From NCBI GenBank assembly GCA_025997655.1, contig BNUW01000095.1, forward strand, positions 1 through 9,426: DNA of 9,426 bases. Direction: 5' to 3'. The notes beneath the pieces were generated by a model. That model was not told where the DNA came from and ran no database searches. It saw nothing but the letters and a program-made list of their open reading frames with translations. The position numbers were made by a program, and so were the translations under genes. This DNA is from Spirochaetia bacterium (GTDB lineage: Bacteria; Spirochaetota; Spirochaetia; Treponematales; Breznakiellaceae). This document shows, piece after piece, positions 4,698 through 9,426 of the stretch (position 1 is the stretch's first letter; the number at the start of each line of letters is the position of its first letter).

Positions 4698-7600
4698 GCT
4701 TCACCGGACCTTTGGTCCGCAATGTCATCAATAGCGCAATCCCGAATCTTCACCGCATTACCGTAACGGCTCACCACATTGATCCGGTCCATAAAAGGAG
4801 CGATGGCTTCGATTTTTTCGGGGGGCACCGAGGTAATGATCTGAAGATTCAGATCCTTGTAAAAGGTAAGTATCTTTCCAATCCGTTCGTCGTCCATGCG
4901 GTTAAAGGCTTCGTCAAAAATAACCAGCCGCACCGTTTCTTCCGGACGGCTTTTATAGAAACGGTAGAAACTGGCGGCGATGGCCACATAGTAGGGGGTT
5001 TGGGTTTCCCCGCCGGACTTTTCCCGGATCACCTTTGTCAGGGAAAGCTCAACCGGTTTGCCCGTGGAAGCGTCCAGGGAATCCATTTCCCGAATCCGTA
5101 TATCGTAGTGAAAGTAAGTCCGGTAATCGCAGATCTCCCGCATCTCTTTGGAGTCAAGGTTGGAATTGAGAATCCGATCAAATAAATCCTGAGCGGCTTT
5201 CCGTTCGTCCGGGTCCGCCAGTTGTGAAAAAAGGCCGTCCTCGGCGGAGGGAATTTGCGCGGCCTGCCGGATAACCTCAATCTGCCCCTTCCGTTCGTTG
5301 AGCTCCTCCAGGGCGAAGCGGTACTGATCCCGTCCGAAATGCAGGGTGCGGAGAATATCGTTTATGTCCCGGAAACTTGCCCGGGCCTCTTCAATGTGCT
5401 CATTGAGGCGGGAAATAAAATGTTCCTTAAATTCCCTTTCCGCATCCTGATAAGCCCGGGCGATCTTTTCCCGGTATTCGGGAAGCTCCGATGTTTCCAA
5501 CCGCTTCAACATGGTTTCTGCTTCCGCGTTTTCCGCCGGGTCCAATGGCAGGTAGTAGTGAAACTCCCGTTCATACTGTACCGCAAGGATACTGTATTGT
5601 TTCTTGTATGTCTCAGCGGTACTGCGGAATATTTTAAGGGTAGTCTCATAGGTGTTGGTTAGTTCATCTATGGTTGATTTCGACAATTTATCTTCCGCGT
5701 AGGATTCACATTCCCCAATCATCAGGGGATTGGCCTCCCCGAATATCTTAACCGCAGTTTCCTTAAGTTCCAGGGAGCGGGTGGTTTCTTCAATTTGATC
5801 CCGGCTGTCGGAAAGGGTCCGGTTCAATCCACCCAGTTGGGTATGCAGCCGGTCATTATCCGCCTGCAGTAACCCTAACTCTTCCGCAAGCTGTTTCCGT
5901 TTTTCTTCCAGGTCCCGGAACGACCGGGTATCCACCGCGGCAAGTTCCTGCTCCGCCTTTTTCAGGTTTTCCCGAAGCGCCAGGGATGCCGCAACTGAGG
6001 GCAAAAGCGATGCCAATTCCGGCAGGGTCCGTAACACCCGGTAGTAACGCTCTTTTTGGGCTGCCGCGTCTTTTTCCTGTTTCTCCGCAACATCCCGCTC
6101 CCGGCTTAAGCGCTCCTTTTCACCGGAAAGAAATTTTTTCCGTTCCTCCAGGGCGGCGCGGCCCAGATAATGCCGGCGATACACCTCTTCCCTAATCCGG
6201 GAGGCGGTATAATTACTGTAGGTCATGCACTCCCGGGTTACCGCCACCTTGTACTGTTTAAGGCTTGCTAAATCGGCGCGCATCACCTCGCCCAAAGAAT
6301 AATCAATGTAAATCCGCGCATACCCTTCCGCCCGCACAAACTCCGCCAGGGAGCCTTTCTTTGTTACGGCGCCCCGCATCTTTTCCAGGTTCGGGATAAA
6401 GGCGCCGGCAATTGAACGGGGAAGGCTATTGTAAATTTCGACGGCCCGCTGGAAGTCTTCGGGCTTTACCAGGAGGGCAAAACGGCGGGTGTTGAGCCAG
6501 CCTTCCACCGCGTCCACCCACTGATGGTCGGTAATGTCCGCCGCCTCCGCAAGGAAGAACGCCTCTATCCCCGCCTGTGTCAGGGCGGCGCGGAGGGCCA
6601 TGGGCGCATCGGGGTACCGGAGTATGCCCCGTTCCAGATCCGCCAGTTCCGAAAGGGTATCCCGCAGTAATGCTGCGGCCTCTTCCTTTTTACGGCGCGC
6701 AGCATCGCTTTCATCACGCCAGCGCTGTTCCTCCGCTTCAAGGACGGCGTTTTCATCATCCGGGTTTTCTTTTAAGGGACGGCCCAGCATAGCCTCGCAC
6801 TGGTCTTTAAGGAGGCGGTATTTCTCCGCGCTTTGTTCTTCACGGACACATTCCAGCTTAATCCGTTCAATGCGCCCGGTAATACCCTCATAGAGCCGGT
6901 GGGCGTCATTGGCGGCAAGGCTCATGTCGGTATCGTGAATTGTTTGCTCGATGTCCAGGCGCTTTTGTTCCAGGGAGCTAATCTCCCGCTTAATAAAGGC
7001 AAGTTTGTTTTCCGTATCCGTAAGCCGCTTTTGAACCGTATCCTTCCGCTGTTTATTGATATCCAGTTCTATCCTGAGCTTCAGGTATTCCTGCTTCAGA
7101 ATAAGGCCGTCGTAATTCCGCCATTCCGTAGCCTTGGCATGGATGTTTTTCAACACCGCGATTTTTGCTATCGCCCCCTTGGCCTGACGATCCGCCTCTT
7201 TATAGCTCTCCAGATTTTTCTTCATGTCTTCAATAGATACGGGGTTATCCTCAAGAATATAATTGCAGACAAATTCGTTGATCGAGATGAGGGGGACAAA
7301 GCCGATGGAACGGGTCAGGGAATCCAGGTAGGGGTTCACCTCGGTGTGCCGCTTCCAAACCCCAAGCCTGCCGGTCAAATCCCGCAAATACTGTTTCTTT
7401 AAATCATACACTTCGATTTTCTGTGTAGTAAGAATGTTTTTGAACTGCCGAAATAACAACGGCTGCTTTAGCTGCCCCGGTAACCCATCTTCCGCCCTGA
7501 CCGCAATATCCTTAATTGAAACGGCGGCGCCTATCCAGAAATGTTCGGTGAAACGGTTATCACTATAGGCTTCTATACATACACCGGCGGCAAACCCTTT

Positions 7601-7906
7601 CGCAGCATCGCTCCACTCCAGCATCACATGGGCCACTGTGTCGCCACGGAGGTATTCGGTGGTCTCGCTGCCCAGTTTGCGGCGCACATAGCCCATCAGG
7701 TCCCGGCCGCCGCTCCGGTGTTCCCCCGCGGCGGAATTAAATTTGGCCATCCGCAGATTTGCCGCCATGGCGTATTGGATGGCGTCAATGATGGTAGACT
7801 TGCCTGAACCGTTATCCCCCGCAAGGAGACAGTGGTTACCGATCTCAATTACCGAATCCTCAAAGTTGTGCCAATTAACCAGCCTGATCCGTTCAAGGGT
7901 AATCAT
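4694..7906 (-). CDS. jetC: Wadjet protein JetC, SMC/MukB-like ATPase
   Basis: JetC is the motor of the Wadjet complex, an SMC-family ATPase that dimerises and extrudes DNA loops. This 1070-residue protein has a full SMC plan. The N-terminal head has Walker A GDNGSGKS at 30-37. A first coiled coil covers about 280-425, a hinge-like globular section about 430-585 (WVDAVEGWLNTRRFALLV at 463-480 resembles SMC hinges), and a returning coiled coil about 585-720 with further helices to about 885. The C-terminal head has signature SGGETQ at 964-969, Walker B LVIFDE at 994-999 (catalytic Glu999) and the D-loop NRMDDERI. All catalytic motifs are intact. GGAG sits seven bases before the ATG, and the start overlaps the jetB stop as ATGA (7903-7906). 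The length is typical of Wadjet JetC, and the neighbours exclude MukB, SbcC or RecN. Confidence 0.93.
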   Translation of the reverse strand: MITLERIRLVNWHNFEDSVIEIGNHCLLAGDNGSGKSTIIDAIQYAMAANLRMAKFNSAAGEHRSGGRDLMGYVRRKLGSETTEYLRGDTVAHVMLEWSDAAKGFAAGVCIEAYSDNRFTEHFWIGAAVSIKDIAVRAEDGLPGQLKQPLLFRQFKNILTTQKIEVYDLKKQYLRDLTGRLGVWKRHTEVNPYLDSLTRSIGFVPLISINEFVCNYILEDNPVSIEDMKKNLESYKEADRQAKGAIAKIAVLKNIHAKATEWRNYDGLILKQEYLKLRIELDINKQRKDTVQKRLTDTENKLAFIKREISSLEQKRLDIEQTIHDTDMSLAANDAHRLYEGITGRIERIKLECVREEQSAEKYRLLKDQCEAMLGRPLKENPDDENAVLEAEEQRWRDESDAARRKKEEAAALLRDTLSELADLERGILRYPDAPMALRAALTQAGIEAFFLAEAADITDHQWVDAVEGWLNTRRFALLVKPEDFQRAVEIYNSLPRSIAGAFIPNLEKMRGAVTKKGSLAEFVRAEGYARIYIDYSLGEVMRADLASLKQYKVAVTRECMTYSNYTASRIREEVYRRHYLGRAALEERKKFLSGEKERLSRERDVAEKQEKDAAAQKERYYRVLRTLPELASLLPSVAASLALRENLKKAEQELAAVDTRSFRDLEEKRKQLAEELGLLQADNDRLHTQLGGLNRTLSDSRDQIEETTRSLELKETAVKIFGEANPLMIGECESYAEDKLSKSTIDELTNTYETTLKIFRSTAETYKKQYSILAVQYEREFHYYLPLDPAENAEAETMLKRLETSELPEYREKIARAYQDAEREFKEHFISRLNEHIEEARASFRDINDILRTLHFGRDQYRFALEELNERKGQIEVIRQAAQIPSAEDGLFSQLADPDERKAAQDLFDRILNSNLDSKEMREICDYRTYFHYDIRIREMDSLDASTGKPVELSLTKVIREKSGGETQTPYYVAIAASFYRFYKSRPEETVRLVIFDEAFNRMDDERIGKILTFYKDLNLQIITSVPPEKIEAIAPFMDRINVVSRYGNAVKIRDCAIDDIADQRSGEA

Positions 7907-8514
7907 GATTCATCTCCGGAAGATTCTTCCACCGTTTCCCCACGCCCCAGGGCGGCGATGGATTCATCTATCCCTTCCCGGTCAAGGCTGAAGGGGATGC
8001 TGGGATACAGCCGGATAAGTCCTTCGCTGTCCGCAAAATCCGGGGAATCCACCGCGATAAGCCGGCAGCCGCTGAGGCGGTGGAGCACATTGATAAGGGA
8101 GGTCTTTTTGATTTCCCCGCCGGTCATGGCGTTAAACTTTCGCTGAAAATCGGCAATAGTAATCACCGGAAAAGCGGTGAGGGAAATTTCCCGTTTCTTA
8201 TCTTCATAGAGCTGTCTGAACACTAACACTGCGCAGGTTTCATCAAGGTTCAGCCGTAGCCGGGTATCCCCTGCGCCCCGGAAGCTGATCACCCCCAGGC
8301 TTTCATCCCGCACCAGAGCTGCGTCCATGCAGGAAAACCAGGCGTCAAAAAGGGCAATGTTCCGGATGGTAAAATCGTAGAGTTCCTTTTCCTTGTCTAT
8401 ACCCCGGATGATAAAGGTTTTTGACAACAGGGTATGCAGGGCGGTTTTGAAGCTTTCAAACTCATCATTTGAAAGTTCCCGCACCAAGGTAAGGGCGTCC
8501 AAATCCCGGTTCAT
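7903..8514 (-). CDS. jetB: Wadjet protein JetB, MukE-like (DUF4194)
   Basis: JetB is the MukE-like winged-helix (KITE-type) subunit that bridges the kleisin JetA and the JetC heads. At 203 residues it is the usual size. The family-typical stretch LRLNLDETCAVLVFRQLYED at 86-105 is followed by a segment suited to a winged helix (about 110-170) with FNAMTGGEIKKTSL at 127-140. The C-terminus is acidic from about residue 193. GGAGG lies five bases before the ATG, a strong ribosome site. The start overlaps the jetA stop as ATGA (8511-8514), and its own stop overlaps the jetC start. Identity is supported mainly by size, this motif and position; alone the sequence would be a weaker call. Confidence 0.88.
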   Translation of the reverse strand: MNRDLDALTLVRELSNDEFESFKTALHTLLSKTFIIRGIDKEKELYDFTIRNIALFDAWFSCMDAALVRDESLGVISFRGAGDTRLRLNLDETCAVLVFRQLYEDKKREISLTAFPVITIADFQRKFNAMTGGEIKKTSLINVLHRLSGCRLIAVDSPDFADSEGLIRLYPSIPFSLDREGIDESIAALGRGETVEESSGDES

Positions 8515-9426
8515 CCCTTCCTCCGGAACCCGACATCGGGGATCGCATACCCGCCGGCAGACACCGTATTACTGCCGTTATCTTCCAGGAAATCTTCTAT
8601 GTCGTAATCAAAGTTAGGCCGGGAATCGGCATAGAGGATGGAATAGACGAAGCGGATAAAGGATGCTTCGTCACGGACAAGATCACGGGAGGAGAGGATG
8701 CGGTCCCGGCCCCCCTGTTCATCAAGCCATGCGCCGACCCGTTTCATACCAAGCCGCCGCCGCATACGGTCAAAGAACTCCGCCTCGGCCTGCTCCAGCG
8801 CCGCCGTGTCCACCGCAGTCGCCGTGGGTTTGAAATCCGCTTCTTCCCGGCGGCGCCTGCGGTACAGGGATTCCTTCGCAAAAGAACGGACGCGGTGCAG
8901 CCGGTGTGACAGTTTTTCTGTCAGGGCCGGATCGCCGCCGTACAGCGCCTTTACCAGAATACCCAGTTTCCCCGCAAGGGTAGTATCGGGTTCCAACAGG
9001 GCCTTTATCTGTTCAACGCTGGAGGTGGAATAGTCGGCGTTACGCCGGTCTATTTCGTCTTGAAGGGGATCAACGGCCCGGAGGTCATCCCGTATTTCCT
9101 CCAGCATGGATTCCAGTTTTTTTCTGCCCTCTTCACGGCCGGTCGCCCGCACCCGTGAATATTTGCGGGCGCTTTCGTTCAGCCATTCCTCGTTGCGCAA
9201 CAGTTCTCCTACCTGTTTAAATATCTTGAGGCGGTAACGGGAAACATTATCCGAAGTCTTAAGCCGTTTGTAGGCGGTATCAAGGACTTCCCCCGCGTAG
9301 AGATCGTAGTGTTGGTGCAGAATTTCCTGAACTTGCGCCGCGTTCACATCGGCGTTTAATTTGTCATAGTACCCCTTAATGCTTTGGGATAATACTTTAA
9401 GGGAGTCGATGAGGGCCTGGGTTTCT
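8511..9426 (-). CDS. jetA: Wadjet protein JetA, kleisin-like subunit (partial, 5' end missing)
   Basis: The frame stays open to the window edge, so 304 C-terminal residues are visible. JetA proteins are usually around 450-500 residues, so roughly the first third is probably missing. A GTG at 9347 is internal: in-frame sequence continues upstream as LKVLSQSIKGYYDKLNAD, which looks like normal JetA. The fragment is strongly helical and charged, with a basic patch YRRRRREE and the end FEDNG-type acidic region followed by GGYAIPDVGFRRKG. JetA is the MukF-like kleisin that closes the JetC ring and holds JetB. The form seen here resembles DUF5716, pointing to a type I system, rather than the DUF3375 JetA of type II. 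Its TGA overlaps the jetB start. The promoter for the operon must lie outside the window. Confidence 0.85.
   Translation of the reverse strand, partial: ETQALIDSLKVLSQSIKGYYDKLNADVNAAQVQEILHQHYDLYAGEVLDTAYKRLKTSDNVSRYRLKIFKQVGELLRNEEWLNESARKYSRVRATGREEGRKKLESMLEEIRDDLRAVDPLQDEIDRRNADYSTSSVEQIKALLEPDTTLAGKLGILVKALYGGDPALTEKLSHRLHRVRSFAKESLYRRRRREEADFKPTATAVDTAALEQAEAEFFDRMRRRLGMKRVGAWLDEQGGRDRILSSRDLVRDEASFIRFVYSILYADSRPNFDYDIEDFLEDNGSNTVSAGGYAIPDVGFRRKG

Noticed and set aside
6833..7402. Plus-strand open frame of 189 codons inside jetC
   Set aside because: It is the antisense shadow of the JetC head and coiled-coil region, with no ribosome site or family features.
9345..9347. GTG as the start of jetA
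   Set aside because: The same frame is open upstream to the window edge and reads as plausible JetA sequence, so the true start lies outside.

Overview
This 9.4 kb chromosomal window has moderately high GC (about half or slightly above) and looks like a spirochaete of the Treponema type, most likely a termite- or animal-gut lineage. That is inferred from gene style and repeats, not shown by a marker gene.

Layout. Positions 1-431 and 789-1300 are a repeat field. It holds three copies of an exactly 136-bp palindromic element (45-180, 854-989, 1165-1300), a roughly 197-bp inverted repeat (1-197 against 837-1033), a short degenerate direct-repeat array (972-1146), a G12 tract and another inverted repeat (322-422). 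Inside it, on the minus strand, is a small DksA/TraR-type zinc-finger regulator (432-788). Next come a minus-strand FKBP-type peptidyl-prolyl isomerase lipoprotein (1271-1981), a divergent plus-strand GPH/MelB-family symporter (2164-3489), and a minus-strand four-gene operon (3444 to beyond 9426).

The operon is a Wadjet (JetABCD) anti-plasmid defence system, best matching type I. In transcription order it is jetA (kleisin-like, 5' end outside the window), jetB (MukE-like), jetC (SMC-type ATPase with Walker A, signature and Walker B motifs) and jetD (TOPRIM nuclease). All three internal junctions are ATGA start/stop overlaps, so translation is probably coupled. In studied relatives JetABC extrudes DNA loops and JetD cuts small circular DNA. 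The 3' end of jetD overlaps the 3' end of the symporter gene by 46 bp, tail to tail.

The least explained part is the repeat field. The three palindromic elements have identical length and an identical 24-nt strand on one side, while the flanking stems differ between copies by changes made on both arms together. One element begins exactly after a codon of the FKBP gene and supplies its last nine residues and stop codon. A second, unrelated repeat similarly supplies the tail of a possible gene remnant at 226-354. No transposase is visible in the window.
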